Part shown: in pieces, positions 26,562-35,245 of the stretch
Numbering within the stretch: position 1 is the stretch's first letter
How the letters are laid out: the number at the start of each line of letters is the position of its first letter
DNA from: Flavobacterium turcicum
Lineage (GTDB): Bacteria; Bacteroidota; Bacteroidia; Flavobacteriales; Flavobacteriaceae
NCBI RefSeq assembly: GCF_011365745.1
Contig: NZ_JAAOBY010000004.1
Span: 232,181-296,180 of the forward strand
DNA length: 64,000 bases
Direction: 5' to 3'
Made by a program: the position numbers and the translations under genes
Notes under the pieces: generated by a model
What the model was told of the DNA's origin: nothing
The model's input: only the letters and a program-made list of their open reading frames with translations
Database searches by the model: none

Positions 26562-26583
26562 CCCCCTGACCCCCCAAAGGGGG
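26562..26583 (+). repeat. C-rich hairpin after the aminotransferase stop
   Basis: CCCCC (26562-26566) and a second C-run at 26570-26575 can pair with GGGGG at 26579-26583, starting immediately after the stop codon. It is conspicuous in such an AT-rich genome and not followed by T-run, so not a standard terminator. Confidence 0.5.
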
Positions 26584-26680
26584 AATGAAATAGCAGAGAG
26601 ATTTATTGTGATAAGTTATTATTCATGATTAAATGAATTTGTTTAATGAAAGAATAAATTTCTATATAACGAGATTCCCT

Positions 26681-26755
26681 AGCCCTGATAGTAGTGGAAA
26701 TCCTTTGCTGCCGGCGTTCGGCAAGAAAGATTGCAACGGATAGCAGGATAAGCTT
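26681..26755 (+). repeat. Dispersed hairpin element, copy C
   Basis: Shortest copy: AGCCCTGATAGTAGTGGAAA, then ATCC, a hairpin TGCCG-GCGTT-CGGCA, then GCAACGGATAGCAGGA. Ends are partly complementary (CCTGATA against TAGCAGG). Located in the gap between the aminotransferase and tyrA. Confidence 0.8.
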
Positions 26756-26773
26756 CGGATAAAAAACAAAAAA

Positions 26774-27631
26774 ATGAAAGTATTTGTAATAGGCATAGGT
26801 TTGATAGGTGGTTCGATGGTGTTGGATATTAAAGATTTGTATCCGAACGCCACGATTTATGGGATTGACACCAATGAAAAACATCTAGATCAGGCAATTA
26901 AGTTGGGCGTTATTGATGAAATGGCAACATTTGCAGACTTAATGCATGCTGATTTTGTGATTGTTTCGGTTCCTGTAGATGTAGCGCTCACGGTTGTACC
27001 CCAAGTTTTGGAGGTAATAGGTGACCAAACGATTGTTTTTGAGGTGGGTTCTACAAAATTACCTATTTGTGAAGGTATTGCCAATCATGCCAAAAGGAGA
27101 AATTTTATAGCTACGCATCCTATTGCTGGAACTGAATTTTCGGGACCATCGGCAGCGATAAAAGGGTTGTTTCAAGGCAAAACAAACATTATTTGTGAGG
27201 TGGAGAAAACGACTTTTAAATTGCAAGAACGCGCCTTGGCATTGTTTCAAGAAATGGGAATGCGCATTCGGTATATGGATCCAAAATCACACGATAAGCA
27301 CATTGCGTATGTTTCGCATTTGTCCCACATCAGCGCTTTTATGTTAGGAAAAACAGTCATTGACAAGGAAAAACACGAACAGGACATCTTTGATATGGCA
27401 GGTTCTGGTTTTGAAAGTACCGTGCGTCTTGCTAAAAGTTCACCCGCGATGTGGACACCCATTTTTAAACAAAATAGAAAGCAAGTCGTAAAAACTTTGA
27501 ATGAATATATCTTGAATTTATCTAAATTTAAGGAGCTTTTAGAGAATGAGGATTACGAGGCGATTTACAATGAAATGGAAAGTGTGAATAAGATTAAAGA
27601 GATATTAAACGGGATGAATGTTAAGAAGTAA
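26774..27631 (+). CDS. tyrA: Prephenate dehydrogenase
   Basis: 285 aa. NAD motif GIGLIGGSMV (residues 6-15), THPIAGTEFSGP near 116 and SHLSHISAFML with the conserved catalytic-region histidine. It oxidatively decarboxylates prephenate to 4-hydroxyphenylpyruvate. Stand-alone enzyme without ACT or chorismate mutase domain. Member of the attenuator-led aromatic operon, although a repeat element precedes it. Confidence 0.92.
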   Translation: MKVFVIGIGLIGGSMVLDIKDLYPNATIYGIDTNEKHLDQAIKLGVIDEMATFADLMHADFVIVSVPVDVALTVVPQVLEVIGDQTIVFEVGSTKLPICEGIANHAKRRNFIATHPIAGTEFSGPSAAIKGLFQGKTNIICEVEKTTFKLQERALALFQEMGMRIRYMDPKSHDKHIAYVSHLSHISAFMLGKTVIDKEKHEQDIFDMAGSGFESTVRLAKSSPAMWTPIFKQNRKQVVKTLNEYILNLSKFKELLENEDYEAIYNEMESVNKIKEILNGMNVKK

Positions 27632-27672
27632 ACAGTTGACAGTTTTCAGTCACAGTTAACAGCTAGCAGTGT
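27632..27672 (+). repeat. Degenerate 7-nt tandem tract after tyrA
   Basis: ACAGTTG and ACAGTTA/ACAGCTA heptamers with one irregular stretch, beginning directly after the tyrA stop. Confidence 0.6.
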
Positions 27673-27725
27673 TCATAAGAAAACATATAAAAAAAACGAA
27701 ACTTAGAAAATAAAATTTAGAAAAG

Positions 27726-28808
27726 ATGGAAAATAAGAAAGAAATGAGAAACTGGTTGGAGGCATTTAATTTGACCCACCCATTAGTAATAGCAGGGCCA
27801 TGTAGCGCTGAAACCGAAGATCAAGTATTAAAAATTGCTCATGAGTTGAAAGATTCGGATGTAAGTGTTTTTAGAGCAGGAATCTGGAAACCAAGAACGC
27901 GTCCAGGAGGATTTGAGGGCGTGGGGGAAATAGGTTTGAAATGGTTGAAGAAAGCCAAAGAAGAAACAGGATTGCTAATGGGAACTGAGGTAGCGAATGC
28001 TGCTCACGTAAAATTAGCTTTAGAATATGACATTGATGTATTGTGGATAGGTGCTAGAACAACGGTAAATCCTTTTGCGGTTCAGGAAATTGCTGATGCA
28101 TTAGCGGGAACAGATAAAATTGTTTTGGTGAAAAACCCTGTAAACCCAGATTTATCTTTGTGGTTAGGTGGAGTAGAGCGTTTGTACAATGCCGGAATCG
28201 AAAAATTAGGAGTGATTCACAGAGGATTTTCTACGTATGAGAAAACCAAATACCGCAACATTCCAGAGTGGCAAATTGCTATTGAATTGCAAAATAAATT
28301 CCCTGATTTGCCTTTGATTATAGATCCTTCGCACATTACTGGTGATCGCAAAATGATCTTAGAGGTTACGCAAGAAGCTTTAGATTTGAATTACGATGGG
28401 ATGATTATTGAAACGCACATTGATCCAGATAATGCTTGGAGTGATGCGGCTCAGCAAGTAACACCCGATGCGTTGAAACAAATTTTTATTGATTTAAAAG
28501 TGCGTAAAATTGACGATGTATCAGATGATTTTACTCAGAAAATGAAAAAATTAAGAGCTAACATTGATGTATTAGATGCCACTTTGCTAGAGCTTTTAGG
28601 CAAACGTATGAAAGTAGCTGACGAAATTGGTTTGGTTAAAAAAGCAGCCAACGTAGCAGTACTACAAAATAACCGTTGGAACGAAATTTTAGGTAAAATG
28701 ATTTTGGATGGAGAAACCAAAGGACTTTCAGAAGAGTTTGTTTTAAAATTATTCAAGGCCATTCACCAAGAAAGTATCAGCCATCAAGATAAGGTGTTGA
28801 ATGCTTAA
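27726..28808 (+). CDS. Bifunctional DAHP synthase / chorismate mutase
   Basis: 360 aa. Residues about 1-265 are a KDO8P-synthase-like DAHP synthase (VIAGPCSAE, RAGIWKPRTRPGGFEG, PLIIDPSHITGDR); 275-360 is an AroQ-type chorismate mutase (LRANIDVLDATLLELLGKRM). It catalyses the first step of the shikimate pathway and the step from chorismate to prephenate, feeding pheA and tyrA of the same operon. In related fusions the mutase domain also mediates feedback control of DAHP synthase. Confidence 0.94.
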   Translation: MENKKEMRNWLEAFNLTHPLVIAGPCSAETEDQVLKIAHELKDSDVSVFRAGIWKPRTRPGGFEGVGEIGLKWLKKAKEETGLLMGTEVANAAHVKLALEYDIDVLWIGARTTVNPFAVQEIADALAGTDKIVLVKNPVNPDLSLWLGGVERLYNAGIEKLGVIHRGFSTYEKTKYRNIPEWQIAIELQNKFPDLPLIIDPSHITGDRKMILEVTQEALDLNYDGMIIETHIDPDNAWSDAAQQVTPDALKQIFIDLKVRKIDDVSDDFTQKMKKLRANIDVLDATLLELLGKRMKVADEIGLVKKAANVAVLQNNRWNEILGKMILDGETKGLSEEFVLKLFKAIHQESISHQDKVLNA

Positions 28809-28831
28809 TTTTTTTTAAGTCATGTTAAAAT

Positions 28832-28871
28832 CCTCCACTGCTTCGAGTTTGAAGTTTTGGAGGTTTTTTTT
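28832..28871 (+). terminator. Rho-independent terminator of the aromatic operon
   Basis: CCTCCA / TGGAGG stem with an inner CTTC/GAAG pair and eight T residues. It marks the end of the pheA-DAHP synthase transcript. Confidence 0.75.
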
Positions 28872-28998
28872 AGCTCTAAGTTTTCTGCATATTAAATTTT
28901 TACTTTTAGTACGATTTTATTTTATAAAAAATTTATAATTGTGCTTTATTTCTGTAATATTGCCAAAAATTAGTAATCAATAACAAACAAACAAACAA

Positions 28999-29523
28999 AT
29001 GAAAAAAATTATTTTAGCATTAGCACTTACACTTGGTATGGCAACAGCAAATGCTCAAGTTGATGTAATTACCAAGCACAACGGAGAAACTGTAAAAGGG
29101 AAAGTTGTAAAACTGGAAGAATTTACAGTAATCTACAAGTACGACGGAGAAGATGCCGAAAACACAATGAGCAAATATGCAATTGAAAAAATTGTTTATG
29201 GTAAAAGCGGTCGTGTTGAAAATGTTACTGAAAAAATTGTAGTAGCTAGCGATGCCGACTGGGAAAAGGTAGTGATACTAGAGGATAAGTCTTATATTGC
29301 TGGTTTGATAAAAGGTGGTGAAGTAAGAGGAAAAACAGGCTTGATTAACTACCATACTGGTAATACAGCGGATAAAAAAGCAGAAATGAAATTGAAAAAA
29401 GAGGCAGCTGCAGGAGGTTATCCATTTATTTTAATGACTGCTGATAAAACTACTGTTGGGGCAAGTTCAAATCAATTAGGTGGTTCTCAAGCAATCAAAA
29501 AAGGAATTGGATACAAATACTAG
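28999..29523 (+). CDS. Hypothetical secreted protein
   Basis: 174 aa, not recognised. Signal peptide of about 19 residues ending ANA-Q. The mature part repeats short beta-like segments (DVITKHNGETVKGKVVKLEE, VIYKYDGEDAENTM) of the kind seen in Bacteroidetes proteins that start with a promise of a small barrel. A run of CAAA repeats lies just before the ATG. Monocistronic: terminators bound it on both sides. Confidence 0.7.
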   Translation: MKKIILALALTLGMATANAQVDVITKHNGETVKGKVVKLEEFTVIYKYDGEDAENTMSKYAIEKIVYGKSGRVENVTEKIVVASDADWEKVVILEDKSYIAGLIKGGEVRGKTGLINYHTGNTADKKAEMKLKKEAAAGGYPFILMTADKTTVGASSNQLGGSQAIKKGIGYKY

Positions 29524-29546
29524 TTTTTCAAATATTTTATAAAATG

Positions 29547-29575
29547 AAAGGCCGTCTTTTACAGACGGTCTTTTT
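29547..29575 (+). terminator. Rho-independent terminator
   Basis: AAAGGCCGTCT / AGACGGTCTTT stem (one G-T mismatch) with TTTAC loop and a T-run. Confidence 0.85.
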
Positions 29576-29597
29576 GTTTGAACTTGTTTCTAAAAAA

Positions 29598-29632
29598 ACT
29601 CTACACTTTAAACTTTAAACTTCAAACAAAAT
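29598..29632 (+). repeat. Degenerate 7-nt tandem tract before rsgA
   Basis: Five heptamers starting AC (ACTCTAC, ACTTTAA and so on) run up to the -7 box at 29635. It occupies the position where a -33 element would be expected. Confidence 0.7.
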
Positions 29633-29634
29633 TT

Positions 29635-29642
29635 TACCTTTG
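29635..29642 (+). promoter_or_regulatory. -7 promoter box of rsgA
   Basis: TACCTTTG is a perfect TAnnTTTG and the start codon begins only 5 nt downstream, so the transcript would be leaderless or nearly so. Confidence 0.6.
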
Positions 29643-29646
29643 CCTC

Positions 29647-30624
29647 ATGACAGGACTCGTTTACAAATCTACAGGAAGCTGGTACACCGTAAAAACGGAA
29701 TCTGGGCAGTTTATTGAATGTAGGATCAAAGGAAAATTCAGAATCAAAGGCATTAAAAGTACCAACCCCATTGCTGTAGGTGATGTAGTTGATTATGAAT
29801 TAGAGGAAACCTCAGATGCCGTAACGGGTACAATTCACGGAATTCACGATCGTAAAAATTACATCGTCCGAAAGTCGGTCAATTTATCGCATCAAATGCA
29901 CATTATTGCCTCTAATATTGATCGCGTTTTTTTATTGATTACGGTTAATAATCCGCCAACTACTTTTAATTTTATCGACCGTTTTTTAGTAACGGCAGAG
30001 GCATATGGAATTGAAACTGTGTTGGTTTTTAATAAAATAGACACTTTTGATGATGCTACTGTTGATGAGCAATTGTACATGCAGCATGTATACCAGCAAA
30101 TTGGATATCAATGTTTGCGCGTATCCTCAACTGAAATGAAAGGTGTTGAGGAATTGAAAGCAATGATGATTGGTAAAGTAAGTATGTTTTCTGGTCATTC
30201 AGGTGTTGGAAAGTCTACTTTAGTAAATGCCATGGAGCCATCATTGCATTTGCGTACTAAAACTATTTCGGAGGCAAGTAAACAAGGGCAGCACACTACA
30301 ACTTTTGCAGAAATGTTTGATTTGTCTTTTGGGGCAAGTATTATTGACACACCTGGAATCAAAGGATTTGGGATGGTTGATATGGAGCCTGCAGAAATAA
30401 GCGGATATTTTCCGGAATTTTTCAAACTAAAAGATCAGTGTAAATTTAACAATTGTTTGCATAAAGAAGAACCGAAGTGTGCTGTAAAAGACGCTTTGGA
30501 TAGAGACGAAATTGCTTGGTCACGCTACAACAGTTACCTTAAAATTTTAGAAGGTGACGATGAACATTATCGAACTGACATTCATAACGAGGATAGAATC
30601 ATAAGCGATAAAACGAGAGAGTAG
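29647..30624 (+). CDS. rsgA: Ribosome small-subunit-dependent GTPase A
   Basis: 325 aa from ATG 29647; the longer frame from TTG 29578 runs through promoter and repeat and is rejected. Circularly permuted GTPase order: NKID (G4) precedes HSGVGKSTLVNA (G1) and DTPGIKGFG (G3). The zinc knuckle CKFNNCLHKEEPKC is near residue 272. An OB domain fills the first 80 residues. It checks late 30S maturation. Confidence 0.95.
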   Translation: MTGLVYKSTGSWYTVKTESGQFIECRIKGKFRIKGIKSTNPIAVGDVVDYELEETSDAVTGTIHGIHDRKNYIVRKSVNLSHQMHIIASNIDRVFLLITVNNPPTTFNFIDRFLVTAEAYGIETVLVFNKIDTFDDATVDEQLYMQHVYQQIGYQCLRVSSTEMKGVEELKAMMIGKVSMFSGHSGVGKSTLVNAMEPSLHLRTKTISEASKQGQHTTTFAEMFDLSFGASIIDTPGIKGFGMVDMEPAEISGYFPEFFKLKDQCKFNNCLHKEEPKCAVKDALDRDEIAWSRYNSYLKILEGDDEHYRTDIHNEDRIISDKTRE

Positions 30625-30666
30625 TATTTTTAAAAGTCATAATTAAGGAAAGATTTAGATTTTTTT

Positions 30667-30705
30667 ACTTTCGACTTTAAGACTTTGTAACTTTAAGACT
30701 GATTA
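30667..30705 (+). repeat. Degenerate 7/8-nt tandem tract before dtd
   Basis: Five units starting ACTTT or ACTG (ACTTTAAG type), mostly 8 nt, end directly at the dtd ATG. Confidence 0.6.
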
Positions 30706-31158
30706 ATGAAAGTAGTAATCCAAAGAGTTTCTCAAGCATCAGTAACAATTGACAATCAAATTGTAGCCAATATTCAAAGAGGATTGTTGGTATTGGTTGG
30801 TATTGAAGATGCGGATACGCAAGAAGATAGCAGTTGGCTAAGTTCTAAAATTGTCAATCTCCGTATTTTTGGAGATGAAAACGATGTTATGAATCTTTCC
30901 ATAAAAGATATCAGTGGTGATATTATTGTAGTCTCTCAATTTACCCTTCATGCCTTAACTAAAAAAGGCAATAGGCCATCGTATATTAAGGCATCAAAGC
31001 CAGAAATAGCCGTTCCTTTGTATGACAAATTTGTCGCCCAAATTGAACAAGATCTCGGTAAAAAAGTACAAACCGGAGTTTTTGGCGCTGACATGAAGGT
31101 ACAACTCCTAAATGATGGCCCAGTAACTATTGTGATGGATAGTAAAAATAAAGAATAA
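30706..31158 (+). CDS. dtd: D-aminoacyl-tRNA deacylase
   Basis: 150 aa, standard length. SQFTLHA near residue 78 and the Gly-cisPro motif NDGPVTI near 138 are the active-site signatures. It removes D-amino acids and glycine mischarged onto tRNAs. Follows rsgA by 81 nt with a repeat tract between. Confidence 0.95.
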   Translation: MKVVIQRVSQASVTIDNQIVANIQRGLLVLVGIEDADTQEDSSWLSSKIVNLRIFGDENDVMNLSIKDISGDIIVVSQFTLHALTKKGNRPSYIKASKPEIAVPLYDKFVAQIEQDLGKKVQTGVFGADMKVQLLNDGPVTIVMDSKNKE

Positions 31159-31186
31159 AAATAGGTTCACATTGTGAGATTTATGC

Positions 31187-31194
31187 TATTTTTG
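31187..31194 (+). promoter_or_regulatory. -7 promoter box of the DUF3857 gene group
   Basis: TATTTTTG fits TAnnTTTG; the -33 is poor (TTC 18 nt upstream). Leader of about 105 nt before the first gene. Confidence 0.4.
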
Positions 31195-31306
31195 AACACC
31201 ACGAATTAGGAAATCCTTAACAAGCAATCAATGCGCTTTTCTTTGAAATGCGTAATTTTCTACAACCCACTTGGGTTCATCATTCATTATCTTTATTTTC
31301 TATCAA

Positions 31307-33217
31307 ATGAGAATTACAACTCTTGTTGTTCTTTTTGCTGCAATTTTTGCAACTAATTTGAACGCTCAAAAAATTAATTACACAGCAATTAACATTGCAG
31401 ATAGTCTAAAAAACAATGCCAATGCAGTTGTCAGACTCAATCAATTGGATATCTCAATTGCGTCGCAAAGGAGTATGAACATCAAAACTAAAAGAGTTGT
31501 CACCGTCTTGAATGAATTGGGATTAAAAGCAATAGATGCTGTCGAAAATTTTGATAAAAGACGTTCGGTTAAAAACATTGAAGCTGTTGTATATGATGTC
31601 TTTGGTAACGAAATCAAAAAGATAAAAAGAAAAGATTTTAAAGAACAAAGTGCATCAGGCGGCAGTACACTTTTTTCAGATGGGCGCTTTATTTATCTTG
31701 AGTATACCCCTACACAATACCCTTTTACTATTGTTTACGAAAGTGAAATTGAAACCTCTAATACTGCGTTTATTCCCACTTGGTCGTTGCTTTCAGAATA
31801 TAATGTAAGTATTGAAAAAAGCATTGTCAGTGTCAATGTGCCTCAAGCATTGGGTTTTAGAAAAAAAGAATTCAATTTCGCCAATTTTAAGATCAAAACT
31901 ATATTTGATTCTCCAACGCAATTGCAGTACGAAGCGCTAAATATTGTTGCCGAAAAATACGAGGATTATACACCAGCTGCTAAGGTGTTTCCTAGAGTAA
32001 TGATGGGTCTAGAAAATTTTAATTTAGAAGGAGTTGACGGAACTGCAAAGAATTGGAAAGAGTATGGGAAATGGTTTTCAGAAAACATTCTCATCGGAAC
32101 AACTAATTTAAGCGATGAGGCAAAAGCTAAAATTAAAACTTTGGTGGGTACTGAAACTGATCCGATCAAAAAAGCTAAAATTGTTTACAAATTTGTTCAA
32201 GAAAAATCAAGATATGTAAGTGTTCAAGTGGGTATTGGCGGTTTCAAACCCATGTTGGCTTCCGATGTTGATAGATTGGGTTATGGAGACTGTAAGGCTC
32301 TTTCTAACTACACAAGAGCATTACTAGAGGTTGTTGGTGTCCCTTCGTATTACACAGAATTGTTTGGTGACCGGGACATCCGCAACATCGAAGCAGATTT
32401 TTTCTCTGTTCAAGGGAATCATGTCATTTTATGTGTCCCAAATGCAGATGACAGTATATTTTTGGAGTGTACCAGCCAGGATGATCCCTTTGGTTTTCAA
32501 GCTAATTTTACTGATGACCGTGACGTTGTGGTCATGAAGCCTGAGGGTGGAGAAATCATTCATACTAAAAAATACCACGATAAGGATAATGGTCAAATTT
32601 CAACTGGGACCTATAGTTTAGATGCACAGGGGAATTTAACAGGCGCAATTAAAATTGTTTCAACAGGGTCTCAATACAGTTCAAAAGCTTCAACTGAAAA
32701 GCTTCAGCCAACCGAAAAAGATGCGCATTACAAACAATATTGGACCAATATTAACAATTTGAAAATTGCTAAAATTAATTTACAAAATGACAAAGATAAA
32801 ATAGAATTTATTGAAAACATTACTCTGAGTGCAGATAACTATGCTTCTAATTCAGGAGGTAAAATGATGCTTGCAATAAACGCATACAACCAATTTTCAG
32901 GAACAATTAAACGCATACGCAATCGTAAAAACCCCTTCGAAATTCCACGCGGTTATCTTGATACTGATGAAATAGCAATAGTGCTACCATCAGGATTTCA
33001 AATTGAATTTTTACCTGCAAACTTCGAGTTAAAAACTAAATATGGAGATTATAAAACCGAAATCATCAAAAAAGACAATAGCAATCTAGTATACAAAAGA
33101 ACTATTTTAATCAAAAAAGGAATCTACGCCAATTCTGATTATGATAGCTATCGATTGTTTATGGAACAGATTGCCAAAAATGACAATGCTAAAATTATAC
33201 TTACCAAAAACCAATAA
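31307..33217 (+). CDS. Exported DUF3857/transglutaminase-like protein, active-site type
   Basis: 636 aa from ATG 31307 (12 residues upstream in frame rejected because the signal peptide starts here). Signal peptide of about 19 residues ending NAQ. DUF3857 domain about 40-210, then a transglutaminase-like core with GYGDCKALS (Cys329) and GNHVIL (His372); the usual Asp is Glu in FLECTS. A periplasmic or surface peptide-modifying or protease-like role is possible, but substrates of this family are not known. First of four related genes spaced by 3-9 nt. Confidence 0.82.
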   Translation: MRITTLVVLFAAIFATNLNAQKINYTAINIADSLKNNANAVVRLNQLDISIASQRSMNIKTKRVVTVLNELGLKAIDAVENFDKRRSVKNIEAVVYDVFGNEIKKIKRKDFKEQSASGGSTLFSDGRFIYLEYTPTQYPFTIVYESEIETSNTAFIPTWSLLSEYNVSIEKSIVSVNVPQALGFRKKEFNFANFKIKTIFDSPTQLQYEALNIVAEKYEDYTPAAKVFPRVMMGLENFNLEGVDGTAKNWKEYGKWFSENILIGTTNLSDEAKAKIKTLVGTETDPIKKAKIVYKFVQEKSRYVSVQVGIGGFKPMLASDVDRLGYGDCKALSNYTRALLEVVGVPSYYTELFGDRDIRNIEADFFSVQGNHVILCVPNADDSIFLECTSQDDPFGFQANFTDDRDVVVMKPEGGEIIHTKKYHDKDNGQISTGTYSLDAQGNLTGAIKIVSTGSQYSSKASTEKLQPTEKDAHYKQYWTNINNLKIAKINLQNDKDKIEFIENITLSADNYASNSGGKMMLAINAYNQFSGTIKRIRNRKNPFEIPRGYLDTDEIAIVLPSGFQIEFLPANFELKTKYGDYKTEIIKKDNSNLVYKRTILIKKGIYANSDYDSYRLFMEQIAKNDNAKIILTKNQ

Positions 33218-33220
33218 ATT

Positions 33221-35236
33221 ATGTCATTCAAACAAATATTTTTTTTAGTTCCTTGCCTTTTTATGGCTATTATCATAAATGGTCAAAATTTTGATTTAGG
33301 AAAAGTTTCAATTCTTGAATTGCAAGAAAAAGTACATCCTAAGGACTCTAGTGCAACTGCTGCAATCCTTTTTGAAAAGGGAAAAAACACCTTTGTATAT
33401 TCACCTGAGAAAGGGTTTGTGATGGTGACAGAAATTAAAACTCGTATCAAAATCTATAAAAAAGAAGGATATGAATGGGCGAGTAAAAGTATCCGTTTCT
33501 ATTCCGATAATGAAGCTAGGGAAAAAGTTTCTTTTTCCGATGCGATTACCTATAATCTAGTCGATGGTAAAATTGAGAAAACAAAACTTAAAAGTGATGG
33601 TGAATTTAATGAGGTTGTAAATAAATACTGGGGAGAAAAAAAAATCACAATGCCTAATGTAAAAGAAGGTTCTGTAATTGAATTCAAATACACAATTAAT
33701 TCCCCAAGAGTAAGTAGCGCCAGGGAGTGGTATTTTCAAAATAGTATTCCTGTAAATTATTCTGAATACGCCAACACTGTTCCAGAGTATTTTGTCTACA
33801 ATGTAAACATCAAGGGATTCATTAAGCCAAATGTTACTGTAGAGAAAAAAAGTAATTCAATAACTCTTACTTCAAAACAACGAACCACTGTAAACCGCGT
33901 TACACAAACTTCTTTTAATGATGAGAAAATAGAATATGTTGAAACAAAAAAGACTTATATAGCTGAAAATTTGCCAGCCATGAAGGAGGAGCCTTTTGTT
34001 AATAATATGGGTAATTATACAGGGACCTTAGTTCAAGAATTAGCAATGACGAAATACCCTGGAGAGTTGATGCAAACTTTTGCTACAGATTGGAATTCGG
34101 TTGCAAAGACGATTTATAACTATGATGAATTTGGACCAGAACTAAATAAAACAGGTTATTTTGAACAAGATTTACAAAAAGTAATAGCAGGATTAAGCTC
34201 TACCGAGGATAAAATTACTGCCATTTTGCAGTTTGTTAAAGCTACAGTGAAATGGAACGATTATTACGGTTATTCATGTAACGACGGTGTAAGGCAAGCT
34301 TATAATAAAAAATCGGGTAATGTTGCCGAAATAAACTTAATGTTAACAGCAATGTTGCGACATGCTGGTTTAACAGCTAATCCTGTTTTAATTAGTACGC
34401 GTTCAAATGGGATAGCCTTATTTCCTAATAGAACCGCTTTTAATTATGTTATTGCTGCCGTCGAAGATGGTCAAAACCTAATTCTTTTAGATGCTACAGA
34501 TGCTTTTTCCGCTCCAAATATTTTACCTGTTCGAGATTTAAACTGGTTTGGTAGACTAATTCGAAAAGATGGAAGTTCAATAGAAGTAGATTTGATGCCA
34601 AAGCAAACTGCAAATGATGTTATTTCGATGAATTACAGCGTCGATGATCAAGGGGAAGTTTTAGGAAAGTTGAGACGACAAAGAACAGATCATCATGCAA
34701 TGCTTTTTCGATCTGCAGTGACGGGTACCAAAGAAGATGCTTACTTAGAAAAATTTGAAAATGACAACAATAACATTGAAGTTAGTGGATATGAAAGAAT
34801 AAACGAAGTCGCTCTTAAATTACCTGTTATTGAAACACTTTCTTTTAAAGGGGCTAATTTTAGTGAAAAAGTAGGAGATGCCATTTACATCAAACCTTTA
34901 TTATCTTTTTCCACAAATGTAAATCCTTTCAAACAAGAAATTAGAGAATATCCAATTGATTTCGCTTTTCCCTTCATGGATAAATATGTCGTAAATGTGC
35001 AAGTTCCAAACGGATATAAAATAGAGTCTTATCCAGAAACAGCAGTTATCTCCATGGAAGATGGGTTAGCTACCTTTAAATTTTTAACTAGTTTAACAGA
35101 TAATACTGTTCAAATATTAGTTTCATGTCAAATAAATGTTCCAATAATACCAGCTGACTATTATTCAGCCCTAAAAGAGTTCTTTCAAAAAATGATTGAC
35201 AAACAAAACGAAAAAATTGTTTTAAAGAAAATTTAA
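33221..35236 (+). CDS. Exported DUF3857 protein, degenerate transglutaminase core (paralogue 1)
   Basis: 671 aa with a signal peptide ending NGQ. It shares ELGKVSI-like start (DLGKVSILELQEKVHPKDS) with the next two proteins. The transglutaminase core is present but GDC is replaced by GNVAEIN (Ala369 at the cysteine position) and the histidine by Tyr409 (FNYVIAA); LLDATD keeps the Asp. It is therefore unlikely to be a thiol enzyme and may bind a ligand or partner. Starts 3 nt after the previous stop. Confidence 0.8.
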   Translation: MSFKQIFFLVPCLFMAIIINGQNFDLGKVSILELQEKVHPKDSSATAAILFEKGKNTFVYSPEKGFVMVTEIKTRIKIYKKEGYEWASKSIRFYSDNEAREKVSFSDAITYNLVDGKIEKTKLKSDGEFNEVVNKYWGEKKITMPNVKEGSVIEFKYTINSPRVSSAREWYFQNSIPVNYSEYANTVPEYFVYNVNIKGFIKPNVTVEKKSNSITLTSKQRTTVNRVTQTSFNDEKIEYVETKKTYIAENLPAMKEEPFVNNMGNYTGTLVQELAMTKYPGELMQTFATDWNSVAKTIYNYDEFGPELNKTGYFEQDLQKVIAGLSSTEDKITAILQFVKATVKWNDYYGYSCNDGVRQAYNKKSGNVAEINLMLTAMLRHAGLTANPVLISTRSNGIALFPNRTAFNYVIAAVEDGQNLILLDATDAFSAPNILPVRDLNWFGRLIRKDGSSIEVDLMPKQTANDVISMNYSVDDQGEVLGKLRRQRTDHHAMLFRSAVTGTKEDAYLEKFENDNNNIEVSGYERINEVALKLPVIETLSFKGANFSEKVGDAIYIKPLLSFSTNVNPFKQEIREYPIDFAFPFMDKYVVNVQVPNGYKIESYPETAVISMEDGLATFKFLTSLTDNTVQILVSCQINVPIIPADYYSALKEFFQKMIDKQNEKIVLKKI

Positions 35237-35245
35237 AAATATAAT

